A stretch of DNA of 64,000 nt from Acanthopleura granulata (taxonomy: Eukaryota; Mollusca; Polyplacophora; Chitonida; Chitonidae): positions 15,730,931 through 15,794,930 of the forward strand of contig JABBOT010000014.1 of NCBI GenBank assembly GCA_016165875.1. The letters are read 5' to 3'. Of this stretch, positions 20,906 to 32,499 are shown in pieces. Under the pieces are notes generated by a model that had not been told where the DNA came from, made no database searches, and saw only the letters and a list, made by a program, of their open reading frames with translations. Numbering within the stretch: position 1 is the first letter of the stretch; every line of letters starts with the position of its first letter. The position numbers were made by a program, and so were the translations under genes.

Positions 20906-23900
20906 TTAGGGCAACTCGCGACTGAACACCTCTTCAGCAATAGTTGGAGCGGCCATTTGAGGCACCCAGACGTTGACGGTGGAGGACATCTGGAAGGTCA
21001 CGTCAGCGATGACCATGGCGTAAGTGACCAGGACGTCAGTATACCCATCGTTCTTCCAAGAGGCGGGGTCGAACTCAACCTGTACAAAGAATACATCACA
21101 ATACATTGCCTAATACATCACAATACATTGCCTTATTTACTCGGTTAATTTTTGCCATAGAGATCAAGAATTTACCACTTATAGCGTGGCTGTCGGAAAC
21201 ACCCTGAGAGTAAACCACCGCCCTTTGCCCAAATACCTTACAAACCTCCTGGCCAAAGAGAATTGGATTTCACCCCGCTACCTCACGAGTTATGAATAAC
21301 TACTCGCTCGTGTGTCATTGTGAATGAAGTGGATGCATCTTCTGATACCATTTAGTATGAACTGAGATGTTGAAAACATTGTCGGTTTTCTCCCTAGAGT
21401 TAGCAAATAAATGGATCGCACGTGTTATGATAGAAGAAACAAAACCCAAGCATAACAGCTGACGTCTCTGGCCAAGTCTTTGAAAGTCAAAGGAGTGTTT
21501 TGCGACTTTTCCATGACTTATAAGTAACTAAGGTTTAGAAGATGGTCTTACCCCGACAAGGCTGAAGTTGGTGGCCACTTCAATGATGGGGTCAATGCGG
21601 GACACAGCCGCATTCACAGCCTGGTACTTCCTCAGGCCAGCTTCACCACAGACTGTGAGAGATAAAGCAAAGTGGCATTAATCCACTGGCCGTTGTAAAG
21701 AGTAAATGAGTACGTGGATCGACTGATCACTTCAGTGAAAAATTAAAAATCTAAATGAAGCGCACAGAAATTCAAATTGTGTCACACTTGTTTCAACACA
21801 AGCCTTATTATTTCAGTTTTAGTTAAAAAATCAAATTGGAATTAATCCGAATGGCTCTTTCGAAATACATATCTGACGTAATCAGCTCGTTAATTTGATG
21901 ACCATTAACAAAACGATGAGAAGAAAATGTACAAATGAACTATACATCTGGGCCAGTTGTACTTCAGAATTAGGAATAAGAGGATGACAAAGAGAACTTC
22001 TCGATTATGTAGACACCATATGGTGTATAGATTGTGGTATTATTTTACTGTTTGGGTGCGTTTTTTTTTTTATGAGGTTTACAAAAACATAAACGTATGT
22101 GGAAGACATATGTTAAAGAAACCCAATTTTGCAAACTACAGTGTAAGAGAAACAGACTGAACCCGATTCCACATATATTAAAATAAATGCCAGATCAGCA
22201 GAAGAGTCGACGTCACATTGTTCAGGACAGCTTATGACTCTGCGGTCATCGATCATACAATGAAACCTTGCAAACCGCATCGTTGTACAAGTTGCTAAAT
22301 TATATATTGCCCATCCAAGTTAATGAGAAAATGACCATTTTTCCAAGAATGGATCCAAAAGATGAATAAAACTGGAAACCATTGTCACATAGCTAGCTGT
22401 AAGAATCTGCTGTATGCTTACCGTTATTGATGACGGTGTCTGTGTCTGTAGAGTCCAGTGGCTTGCAGCTGTCACAAGAGCCCTGGTAGTAGAGACAGGC
22501 CAGTTCGTTAGTGGCGAAGTCATCACACACGGGTTCCGAGGCTTGACGACGTTTACGACCCCCTGTTAAACAATAGCAATATTTGTGCCGGTGACTTGCA
22601 ATTTTATTCCGCGAACAACGCGCTAAACAATACTTTAAAAAAGAAATTTAGTGAAAAACATAAGAATCAGTAAATTGATTACCAGATATTACTTCAGAAA
22701 CGAAGTCCATCTAGTTTCTCTTGGGCTGATTGTTCCCACAGAATAAAAGATAATTGGATATACAGTTGCCTTGCATCGAAGTCAAAATTATAGTTCTTTG
22801 ATTGATAGATGCACTGAGCTGATAAAAATATATTCAGCAGCCGGAACAAAAAGGTAAATCAGTAAAAATACTGATAGAAATAGAAGAAAGTTAGTTTTGA
22901 CTATAGCACTTCCTACTTTTTAGACACTTTTTTAAAATTCTGTAATATGACAGATTTTGCAAAGAAGCATTACTTGTGCCATATACCTGTGTGACTACTA
23001 GCGGTTGAACCCTACAGAAAATATCCAAATGTATGTCGAAATCCGCAACAGAAGGAAAATTACAATGATTTTTTTAGAAAATAGACGAAACGGCTCAAAA
23101 TTTGATGGTGGCCTGTAACTTGTCCAGGTTAAATCAGGTACTAATCTTTAATTTAGAACAAACATTGGTTTTGAAAAGAATTATGGCAAACTGTAAGTAA
23201 AAGACAAATGGAAAATAAACAAAACAGTGCGAAATTTCATCCCGATCTGTAAATGGCCAAGGTGAGAGTCACAGGCCAAGTTTTGAATCATATACCAAGT
23301 TCGAATCATATATCAAGCTTTAAGTAAATGGAAGAAGTTTTTGAACAAAAATGGAACTGATAAGTCGTCGCGCTGAGGCCATGTACCAAGTTTCAATGAG
23401 AGACTCCCACTGGCCACCCAAAAAGGTCCATATTGCAGTAAGAGCTCACCGTTTTCTGCTGTGACTCTGCAGTGTTTGTGTAATGCGTGGGCTCACATAC
23501 ACCTCAAGGCGTAACGTAATCCACGAAAGAACAAAGGATAACAAAGCTTGGGGCCCTTTCGATCTAGGCGGGAAGTAGTTTTACGAGTTAATCATTCAAT
23601 ATGCGTCGCTTTGAGCGAAGAAAATGTCCGGAAAACTAATTCATGAGGAACTGTCAGAATGACTGACAAACGAAGGCTAAACCTATTATAGGGTTAATCG
23701 GGGACTAACAAATTGTCATTAAGCGCATCTTATGCTGAGGGCCAATTAGGATACTACATTTGAATACATTTCCTCCCGAAAAAGAGAACCATTCCCTAGA
23801 AAGACTAACCTACAACTTCTTTGATCGTATTGATACCGTCCTTTATGCCGTCGCCGATCTTGTCAATCACTTTTCCCGCTTCATTGATGGCCGTGTTTAC

Positions 23901-25821
23901 ACCCTTGGCCACTTCTTTGGCCGCTTCCTCGATGCCACTGACCACCTTGTCGACGGTGCCTGCTACTCCTTGGCCCACCTTCTGAGCTACTCCTTGTATA
24001 GCCTTTCCCGCATCTACAAAGCCCTTCTCTACTGTATTGATGACTGTCTCTGACACCTTCTTGATGGCCTCTACCGCTTTTTTACCAATTTTCCCGATGG
24101 CATCGCCGATAACGATCACTCCGGCCTTAGCTGAGTTGATGGCGCCGACGACATCACAGAGGGCTTTTGGACTACAGCCTTGTTGTGGCGTTGATTTGAC
24201 GTTAGTGCAGCCAAGGGCAGTAACTCTGTGAACAAAATGTTATTGTTCTGGGACATGTTTCACAAAAGTCTAAAGGCTAAGCTTAGACGGCTAACTAAGT
24301 AAGCAGCCTAGGAATTCTGTCTAACAGGTTTCACAAAGAAAATATTTTGCAATAGACTAAAGCTTTGTGTGTTAGATTCTGAAAGTTGCCCTGAAATCCT
24401 TAAACAGTTTACATGGTGTCTAGAAGGAAGCAAACTCGGCTTTAAAGTGCTATATGACCAATTTTAGAAAGTTTATTTCTGGATTGGAGAAAAGTAGCAA
24501 TGTATCAGGATCTTTCAGCAAATGAAAGTCTTTTTAAATTCACAATCCACCAAAACCCATCCGTTGTTGTTGTTTCGCTTCGAATGTCTAAAACTGTGTC
24601 AATAACAAAAATGAAGAAGAAATGTTAAGTGCTAAGCGAGGCAGCAGCAAGTACGACTTTTAAAGTTTTTGGTATGACCCGACCAAGGATTTATCCAGGA
24701 TCTCCCGACCCCGAGGCGAACGCTCCGGCCTCCAGGCCACCGAGACAATGTGTGTAAATATGAGATATAGTTATAGTATATCAGTGCTACTCGTCGATAT
24801 GATTGATGAAGAATTACCCGTGTAAATATAAGATAATGTTATTTAGTACAGCGGATTTACCTCGCCTGACAGGATGTGTTGACGCATTGGACACAGGAGG
24901 CCTGTTGGCCCTCTATAGACGTCAGACAGGCTGACACGGCGTCGCTGTTGGCATTGATAGTGTCATTGGCAGCCGTCAGCTCAGCGAGAAGTTTGGTGTT
25001 CAGAGCATTCTTTACCTCGTCTTTGAGGGCTGTTGAATGGAGCGAGAGAGGTCTTACGATTAAATAAAAATAACTAGAGATATAGTCTGGACACTAATGA
25101 ACTGACATTCAGAAAGACAGACGGACAGAAAATATCACTCCGCTGTACCTGGATCAATCCAATGTGAATGGTGTAAAGCAGTCCATGAAACAGCGAGGGA
25201 AGTATCATTTCGGTTTAGTGAAAGTAACTCAATGAATGACTAACTTGCGGATACACACTATGGGTTGAATGGAAAAGAGAATATAATTCAGAAATCAATG
25301 AAAACGAGACACTGAAGAAACAGGGAGCTTTTGCAACAACAGCCAAAGAAAAACAGGATTCGTTTGGTGCAGATGCAGTCGAAATTTTGCCAATATCTTA
25401 GAAAAACTCAAGTTATTACAATTCATTAAAAATCGGCAATAGAATTAGTGAAATGCACAGCATGGGTCGCTTTATAACACTTTCAAACATTTGAACAGTA
25501 TTACCACTATAAACATTATAGGCACCACTATTTAACGAATGACAACACAGTGTGAGCTACAAATGGTAAATAGTAAAAAAAATGCATTTAATAACGAATA
25601 CGGATTTTCTGGCCAATAATCTCCTCTTTTAACCAATGCACTGAGTATCGTGCGTAAAGGCTGGCACATGTTTAGGACAGTGTCCAATTTCCCGTCAAAG
25701 CAGAGCTCCGTATATACTTACTGGACAGCGTTGGATCGGTGACTGCCTGGCGCATGCATCGTCCGCCCAGGCCGTAGCACAGCAGGCCGAGCACAACTAC
25801 GATTAGTGATGAAGAATTCAT
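20906..25821 (-). CDS. Secreted protein with 11-residue amphipathic repeats and RKRR processing site, six exons
   Basis: Coding exons on the minus strand: 25821-25722, 25029-24861, 24225-23810, 22562-22422, 21652-21552, 21079-20906. All introns are GT...AG, phases run 1, 2, 1, 1, 0, and the coding total is 1,101 nt (366 residues plus TAA). The N terminus is a signal peptide (SSLIVVVLGLLCYGLGG). Residues 70-113 are Cys-rich (CLTSIEGQQASCVQC and more). Residues 125-228 form about nine consecutive 11-residue units (for example GFVDAGKAIQG, VAQKVGQGVAG, AINEAGKVIDK) with small or hydrophobic residues at fixed places, as in 11/3 lipid-binding helices. Residues 229-235 (GGRKRRQ) are a furin-type site. 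The C-terminal domain has five Cys and no recognised fold. I do not recognise the family. The open frame of exon 3 meets a TAG just past its donor, but the phase of exon 4 fits splicing exactly. Confidence 0.85.
24620..24745 (-). repeat. tRNA-derived SINE, second family, in intron 2
   Basis: On the minus strand: ggaggccggagcgttcgcct, then gggagatcctgg, then ttggtcgggtcatacca, then cttgctgctgcctcgcttag. This is a tRNA-like head followed by a body found in other mollusc repeats. It differs from the main SINE family of the window and lies in intron 2 of the secreted-protein gene. Confidence 0.55.
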
Positions 25822-25907
25822 CCTTAGTCTGATCAGCTTCTGTAAATGTATCTCGGTGTTTCTTATGTGTCGCTGATGTTTGAATGACTAATTTCACTGT
25901 TGTCCCG

Positions 25908-25915
25908 TTTAAATA
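25908..25915 (-). promoter_or_regulatory. TATA-like box of the secreted-protein gene
   Basis: TATTTAAA on the minus strand, 87 bases upstream of the start codon at 25821, leaving room for a 5' UTR of about 55-65 nt. The same octamer stands before the candidate exon at 29459. No other promoter element was recognised. Confidence 0.4.
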
Positions 25916-26009
25916 CTTCTCGGAGAATCGCCCCTGGCTAACATGTGAGGTTTCCATGTCCTGTTTACAACAATGGAAAAAAATCGAGCCCTCCCATTAA
26001 GGTTCATTG

Positions 26010-26039
26010 CTTTTTTTTGTTTGTTTTTTTTTTTTTTTG
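26010..26039 (+). repeat. Poly-T tract
   Basis: A run of T interrupted by two G, downstream of nothing coding. Probably a microsatellite. Confidence 0.6.
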
Positions 26040-26214
26040 ACGTTAAACCCCTGAGGTATATAATTTGGTAACTGTGATTTCAAGACACGAATGTCAAGTA
26101 AAACGTCACGATTTCGTTCCGTAGTGGGACAATTATATCGTTACTTGTGGTAAAACTCCAGTCTCCTCCAGTGTAGCGTGTACATCAGATATGATTAGCA
26201 CCGATTTTGCTCAC

Positions 26215-26335
26215 AAATACATTTATTGCCTTGGTCGTGTTCTGCCTGTTTCCTTCACCATAATGCTGGCTGCTGTCGTTTAAGTGAAATATGCTTGAAT
26301 TTGGCGTAAAACACCTATTAAATAAATAAATAAAT
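26215..26335 (+). repeat. SINE, main family, 3' part
   Basis: Contains ccataatgctggctgctgtc, taagtgaaatatgcttgaat, ggcgtaaaacacc and an (AAAT)n tail, the 3' half of the main family. Confidence 0.7.
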
Positions 26336-26339
26336 GTTA

Positions 26340-26808
26340 CGGGTGGGGGAGGGGGGATAAAAGCAGAAAAAATCAAAATATGACTTAATTATTTGAGGAA
26401 TTCTCATCGATATGGGTCGATTCGCGATTGAACCTCAGATGTATCATTTGCATGGTATCCAGACTGTCTAACCACTGTACGCCAAAGCAGCCGGTTTACT
26501 AAACCGATATTTGGGGAAGAGTCTTGTGTGCGTCGTGAACTTGGATGGAGTAAATAAATACATAAAGGGATACTTCATCTGACTGAATTCTAGATATTGA
26601 TACATGTGTGTGTTTGTTATTATTTTACTGAAATCAGCTTAATCGTTTTTAATACATGAATGACTGCTGTAATGGCTTAATCATTTAATCGAAATGCCAT
26701 AGTTTACAGTCGTTTTCATTCACTCATTTTCCAGCTCATGTGTCTTGATTTTGTGGTGTTTTGTTCCATATGACGAATTCGAATATGTTAAGAAATAAAT
26801 ATAGGCGC
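26340..26808. other. Non-coding spacer
   Basis: I see no gene, RNA or repeat apart from a short G-rich tract at 26341-26356. Confidence 0.4.
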
Positions 26809-26810
26809 GT

Positions 26811-27205
26811 TCAGAGGTTTGTCGCATGCCTAGGGAAGGTTGGTAGGTTACTCCTGATATAGCTTTAATTCCAGAGGTTTGTCAGGTACATAAGAAAGAT
26901 AGGAGGGATATTCTCGATATAGCTTTATGTGTAGAGGTTTTTCAGGTACACTACGAAGGTATGTGTGATTTTCTCGATATATATCTTTATTTCTAGAGGT
27001 TTGTCAGGTGCATTACAAAGGTCGGTAGGTTATTTCCGATTTACCATCGATTTCAGAGGCTTTTCAGGTGCATAACAAAGGTCTGTAGGTTACTCCCGAT
27101 TAGGTTTAAATCCAGAGGTTTGTCAGATGCCTCGTGAAGATCGGTAGGTTATTCTGAGGTTTGTCGGGTACATTCCGAAAATGGGTAGGTTACTCCTGAA
27201 ATACT
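26811..27205 (+). repeat. 60-bp minisatellite, seven units
   Basis: Units begin agaggtttgtcaggt or close variants at 26813, 26873, 26933, 26995, 27055, 27114 and (shortened) 27155. Spacings are 60, 60, 62, 60, 59 and 41. Each carries ggtaggttactcc-like sequence in its second half. Units are diverged, so the array is old. Confidence 0.85.
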
Positions 27206-27990
27206 GGTTCCTCAGCTTACTGATTTGACCGCCGCCATATACAGGTACTTGAAAAATCATGAATACGGCGTTAAGGACAAATTATAAAATGAAAGAAATC
27301 ATTGAAAACATGGATAATATATCCCAAATTTCTGACATGCTTTACATAAGGGAATATACCCTGGGGGGTGAGGGGGAGATGGACTGCATTTTTCATGCTC
27401 TCTTGTAAGTCAGAAAACACGTGGCGATAGAAGTAATGTTCCACACATATTTTACTCTGATCATGTATGTTTTCCACTTCTGTGTTAAAGAACGAGGCTA
27501 ACTAGTTTGCGCAAAGTGTTTCTTACCTTTACCCACTGCAGGCATAACGTCAAGCAAGACGCCATCCAAGTTTAATGCGCATTTTGTCGGCAAAAATAGA
27601 TGAATGATACGAATAATACCCTGGATATTTATTAGGAAGCACACTTGCTGCATAGTGTTTTCTGTGTACTTTGAACAAGTACAAATACATATGGTTCGAT
27701 ATCTGTAGCAGTCATTCAAACCCTACTTCAGAATCGCTTGGGACGAAATAATTGGCAAAGGTATCTACATAGATGGCATACACTGTAAATTTCGATGTGT
27801 GACTTACAAACATTTGCTTGCATCAGATATTAAAAACTTGGAGATTATAGCATTATAGTATGGGGCCATACACTTGCTTTAAACACTCATGTTTAATGTG
27901 TAAATATATGTGTATATTTATTAAACACGCATGTTCTGAGATGAATCATCCATTAAATGGGTTTGGCGTTGGTCATTTTACAATGTAACA
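27206..27990. other. Non-coding DNA
   Basis: No supported feature. Short minus-strand open frames (27271-27477, 27498-27719) have no recognisable content. Confidence 0.4.
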
Positions 27991-27994
27991 TTTC

Positions 27995-28145
27995 TTACTA
28001 AAGTCCCCCAGGACTCTGCGGATGGTCCTGGGTTTCGCCTGGACTATGCCCGGTTTCCTTCCATTATAATGCTGGCCGCCGTCGTATAAGTGAAATATCT
28101 TTGAGTAGGGCGTAAAACACAAGTCAAATAAATAACTAAATTAAT
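27995..28145 (+). repeat. SINE, main family, 3' part
   Basis: Body with ctgcggatggtcctgggttt, tgcccggtttcctt, taatgctggccgccgtcgta, taagtgaaatatctttgagt, gggcgtaaaacac and an (AAAT)n-like tail. Confidence 0.75.
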
Positions 28146-28149
28146 AATA

Positions 28150-29350
28150 CCAGAAGCCCTCCCAAAGAAAAATTGCACCTTTTGCCTTCTTTATCCCAAA
28201 CTATTGGTCTTGTCGTATTTAAATATACGTATTACTTAAAAGCGCAGTTTTTTGCTAATTTTCAACATTTTCAGGTTTATTTCCCAAAAGATTAGTTGGC
28301 TATTTAAACTAAAAAAGTGATGCTACCAGCTTATAATGTTCATCCTTGATTACCTCTCGGTGATCATTTACAGTTAAAAGTTTCAAACATAAGAGAATTT
28401 CTGGGGATTTTGATACACTTTCTTGATAACTGTTTATATCAATATCAATATTTTTGCACTAAGTAAAGAAAAACATCTGTAAGAATACGTTTATAATCAT
28501 CCGACATTGTGGAAGTAGGGTGAGGCGTGAAAATGAGACAAAATAGGGTGCAATCCATGCATTATCATGTTCTATGTACTGTCGCTGTACCTTTAGTTAT
28601 ACATTTGTGTTTACAAGTACTTGATGTCCAGAATCTTCACTATTTTTCCTTTTTATTGCTCCTTCAGGGAGTTTTGCTTGTGTTCATTACTTATATCCGG
28701 TGTGGTGCACGATTGTTATAATAGTCGTATTTTGGGAAGTCGGTGAAGCGTGTCGGGTTGTAAACCCGGGCATGTGTAAACATCACGGTGTGGTGATTTC
28801 ACAATGCCGGACCTTACACAAAGAGTGGATCTCTCTGAACGAGTACATACACGACTCACCCGAGGCTAAAAAACAAAGTCTATGGAACAGCTCTTAAAGA
28901 ATTATGATTATGACCATTCAGCTTTTTTTTTTATTTTTAAGTTGTCTCCTTTATAAATCTAAAATTCGCCAGGTGTAAAAAGTTGAAAATTGGATATTTG
29001 ATTTAAATACGATACATTCACTCTGGATCGAGAAAACATTCAGTTTCTTTTAACCAAATCGTTTAAAATGTTCTAAACACAAGTTGATTATAAGTTATGA
29101 TACTTTTATCATAATATGTCTTCGTCACCAGTGGAATCCTATGAAGAAAACAAAAAGTTAATATATGTAACTATGCTGAAGTTTTACGTGATGCTTAATT
29201 TTCCAGTCATATGACAACGAGGAGTCAAACCTCGTTCAAACCTGTACGAAAACGTTTTCACACAGTCGAAAACTGCTTCGGTCCAGGTGAAAACGCACGT
29301 GATGTCAAATGTCCTGGTTCGAAAAAAACACGCGATAGCGGATAACCGCG
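28150..29350. other. Non-coding DNA
   Basis: AT-rich sequence without a supported gene. A hydrophobic 64-codon frame at 28527-28721 has no match I recognise and no splice context. Confidence 0.4.
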
Positions 29351-29355
29351 TGGGT

Positions 29356-29498
29356 TATTTAAATCTGCGAACCTCTGCTTTCGTACTTATGTTAGCGTGG
29401 TTGATATTTGTGGTAAGGACTGAAGTGATTTTTTCTTCTTAAATAAATTGCATCGAAAATGAAGACGAGGCTTCGTCATCACTTGAGCGATTGTCTAG
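29356..29498 (+). other. Candidate promoter and first coding exon
   Basis: TATTTAAA at 29356 is followed about 100 bases later by an ATG at 29459, thirteen codons (MKTRLRHHLSDCL), and a near-perfect donor, CTAG|GTAAGTA, at 29498. No downstream exon could be attached. It may be the start of a host gene with a long first intron or a false signal. Confidence 0.25.
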
Positions 29499-29804
29499 GT
29501 AAGTACTGCTTCCATATCGGTCAAAAACAAACGTCAAACTTAACAAATTTTATAAAAAAAATGAGATGTCGTATGTGATCTACGGTTTAATATCGCACGC
29601 TCTCCATTGTATTGAATTTTGATATCGTACCTTTGCCAATAAAAGGTGCGTAATATTTTAGAAATGGTAGCTCATTTTAGTACTTAAGCTTCGATCCTGT
29701 CGTTGCTTATTTAATTGATCCTACTAATGGGAAGTGAGAGGAGGGCAAAATAAAAAAATTGTAACCCACTCCATTGCCAGCTATTTGGATGCGGAAGAGG
29801 GATG

Positions 29805-30185
29805 GGGGTTCAAGCCAAGTACAGGCTGGCTTCCTGTCAGCTCGTAGGTGAGATAGTCCGCCAGCAACAGCGGATGGCCCCAACTTTCCTCTCCCGTCAG
29901 AATAACTGAAAGGTAGAACACAGAATAGCTGCTATCGAGTTACAACACACCGACAATTGACAGCTAAGCGCCTATAAAGGCTTATCTACCGCTTTGAGCA
30001 ACCGTGAACGCATTTTGTCCTGTTTACTCACTACAGATAATTCTGTCATTTACAACGTGCTTTCCACATGCTGGCTTCCCCTCCAGCCGTGCGTGAGAAG
30101 GTCAGCCAGAAACGTGCGGATGCGGTTTCCATGTACAATTATGCCGGCCACCGTCGTACAGGAGAACTATTCCTTACAGAGTTAA
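29805..30185 (+). repeat. Degenerate SINE pieces
   Basis: Two diverged stretches resemble the main SINE: ggttcaagccaagtacaggc with tccgccagcaacagcggatg (29811-29880), and ctggcttcccctccagccg, gcggatgcggtttcc, ttatgccggccaccgtcgta (30068-30165). Confidence 0.45.
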
Positions 30186-30351
30186 CCTGTGATGAAGTAT
30201 TTTAGTAAATACTACGTGCTTTTCTGATGTTACTAGATGCCTTTCCTGACTTGCTGTCGCCAAACAGGACACAAAACTTTTGAAAACCAGTGAGCTCAAC
30301 ATGTTTTACCAACTCATGTCATATTATTTCAAACCAGTTGTCCTCAATAGT

Positions 30352-30415
30352 TTACTTATTTATGCTTGTGTTTGGTGTGTTACGCCATACTCAGGAATAT
30401 TTCACTATCATAATA
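30352..30415 (-). repeat. SINE, main family, tail-side fragment
   Basis: Minus-strand fragment: acttatttatg tail, gtgttacgccatactcagga, atatttcacta. The rest is missing. Confidence 0.55.
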
Positions 30416-30479
30416 CTCTTCAATCAAGGCATTACCCTCTGCAGCGACCAACCTCAATTCTCAACGTATGAATAACATG

Positions 30480-30850
30480 ACGAATACCACGCAAAGTGAA
30501 CGCATAAATGTGAATAAATCACGTGTCACACACTTTTAAGTAACGTGTTCTTTTTGAAATAGACTTGAGTCCTCAAGTTAGGTTTTGTACCGACAGCTCT
30601 GGACCAACAGCCTATATCCAGCTTTTCAATGCCTTCTTCACAGCATGTTAATTGTATACTATTCTATTTTTAAATAGCTAACTGTAATTTTTTTATTATG
30701 CTACCCACGGAAGTTCTCCAATGGCCATTTCGAGACACCTCCAGGAAAAAATCTCCATTTGTCATTGTGGAAGTATCCATCGGAACAAGGCGATTTCAGT
30801 ATGCCTTTCACTATTTCAGTTTACCGTTTACTATTTCAGCCATATTGGTG
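30480..30850. other. Non-coding spacer
   Basis: No supported feature. It may include diverged upstream sequence of the Penelope-like fragment. Confidence 0.35.
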
Positions 30851-31348
30851 GTCAGCAGTACACTAATAGCCCGTCTGATTTTTCGAAGGCGAACGAAACC
30901 TTCCTAAGCCAGTGTGTATAACTGTCCGATGGAAAACAACAAAAACACAGCAAATTGTTAACAACAAAGATCGCACTCCCCGCAATTTGAGAAGTAACAT
31001 TGTTTACAAATTCTGTTGTCCCGGGTGTAATGCCGCTTATATAGGCAAACAGAACGCTGCTTGGCAATCCGCATTGATGAACATGCAACTGGAAACAGTG
31101 AGATATACTCGCACACCCAGTCCTGTAAACAATTCCATGATTACATGAACTTAATTGATTTGCCTAACAGATTACTTAATTTGCCCAACATATCACTTAC
31201 CTCTGCTATTCTTCTTAACACTGAAGTAATTGATACAGCTGATAACTGGAATGTTCTTTTGTTTAAGGAAGCACTCGCCATTCGTAGAAACCACTCGGTG
31301 CTTAACAATGGTATAAAAGCCTCAAAAGAGCTTCATTTGTTTCGCTAA
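30850..31348 (+). pseudogene. Penelope-like element, GIY-YIG endonuclease end
   Basis: Two overlapping open stretches in different frames (30912-31148 and 31061-31348) join by a frameshift near 31065. The first holds LRSNIVYKFCCPGCNAAYIGK, with VY and YIG standing for the GIY and YIG halves and a CCPGC motif typical of Penelope-like nucleases. The second holds IRIDEHATGNSEIYSHTQSC with the conserved Arg and His region, then NTEVIDTADNWNVLLFKEALAIR and a natural end at 31348. The reverse transcriptase part is absent, so this is a 5'-truncated copy. The family is assigned from the domain; the subclade is not. Confidence 0.7.
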
Positions 31349-31424
31349 TTAGTCCCATTCTACCCTGTTTTCCTATGTTGTGTGTACATGTGCTTTTTTT
31401 TGTTTTTTTTGTTTTGTTTTCTTT

Positions 31425-31785
31425 TCACACCTATCATAAATCCAACAATAGTTTGTTCGAACTAGTGTCAAACGCCTGGCGTTGTAAATAACTATGTGTG
31501 TATATTGCTGTTTTCTCTGTGTAACTGTTAGATATCGCTCTAATCCATATCTCACACCAATCACTAAAACAACAACATTTTGTTTTGGTAGGGTCAAATG
31601 TCTGATGCTGTCATCACTATGTGTGTATTCTGCTGTTTTCTCTGAATGACCGCTACACATCGTCCTAATCCCTATTTCACACCTATCACTTAAACAATAG
31701 CAGTTTTTTTGTATTAGGATCAAAGGCCTGGTGCTGTCATAACTACATCTGTTTATTGCTGTTTGCCTGAATGACCGTAAGTGAT
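31425..31785 (+). repeat. 127-bp tandem repeat downstream of the Penelope-like fragment
   Basis: Three diverged units start cacacctatca or cacaccaatca at 31425, 31553 and 31678 (spacings 128 and 125). Each contains attgctgttttctctg or a variant. They lie within the presumed 3' untranslated part of the Penelope-like copy. Confidence 0.7.
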
Positions 31786-31910
31786 CAATGTTTAATTTCC
31801 ATTGGTTGAATCATTTGATCAATCATAGCAGTGTATTTTATTCAGCCTTCTAATGTCTGCATCTCTGTAAATGTATATATATGTGTGTTTGTTGATTGTA
31901 CAAATTACTT

Positions 31911-31950
31911 CTCCTGAAGATGACAAGTAAAACTTAGTCGAAATATTGAG
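31911..31950 (+). other. Hammerhead-like 3' motif of the Penelope-like element
   Basis: CTGAAGA (fits CUGANGA) is followed by a short hairpin in which GAC pairs with GTC and AAGT with ACTT, then GAAA. This is the order of a hammerhead ribozyme core, and Penelope-like elements are known to carry such ribozymes. The first pair of stem II is mismatched and no stem I could be paired by eye, so a functional ribozyme is doubtful. Confidence 0.3.
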
Positions 31951-32089
31951 AACGTCAACCATGCGTTACATTTCTTCTTTTTTCGGAGTTTCTATGCTTT
32001 TGTACTTTACTAAGCTAGTTGGTGGATCAACAAGATTTTGGGCATATATTTAAACAATGCAAACATTTATTTAGTTACATATTTACGCC

Positions 32090-32235
32090 CCAGGGAACCC
32101 AAAACAAGTAGCACTGTAGAGGAAGCCAGTCTAGGTTGGGCTTGCATTCACAGCGTCTGTATTTGGTGAGAGGGTTCTGGTTCCATGTGTTGTGCTGGCA
32201 CTTTAACCACTAGGACATGGAGGTCCCTGGCGTCT
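32090..32235 (-). repeat. tRNA-derived SINE head, diverged
   Basis: On the minus strand: tgtcctagtggttaaagtgc (box A-like), ggttctggttccatg region in reverse order of a box B, then gactggcttcctct, a string shared with the SINE bodies. Confidence 0.4.
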
Positions 32236-32261
32236 GAAACAGGAAACGACCGGATATATTT

Positions 32262-32455
32262 TTATGGATTTATTTATTTATCTGATTGGTGTTTTACTCC
32301 GTACTCAAGAATATTTCCCTCATATGACGGCGGTTAGCAATGGTGGGAGAAAACCGGGCAGTGCCCGTGGGAAATCCACGATCAGCCGTAAGTTGTTGGT
32401 GGACCTTCCCATGTACCGCCGGAGAGGAAGCCAGCATGTAGCTGGACATGAACTT
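32262..32455 (-). repeat. SINE, main family
   Basis: Well-preserved inverted copy: (ATTT)n tail, ttactccgtactcaagaat, atgacggcggttagcaatgg, gaaaaccgggcagtgcccgt, atccacgatcagccgtaag, ccttcccatgtaccgccgg, gaggaagccagcatg. Confidence 0.8.
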
Positions 32456-32499
32456 AGATTTGTTCTTGTTCGCTTCTTTAATTTTATAAATTGAGCAAC

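Noticed and set aside
23805..24119. Stand-alone 104-codon helical protein
   Set aside because: It is exon 3 of the six-exon secreted-protein gene; the phases of exons 1-6 join without a stop and give a signal peptide and C-terminal domain.
26811..27205. CRISPR-like array
   Set aside because: Units are contiguous 60-bp tandem repeats without separate spacers, in a eukaryotic genome.
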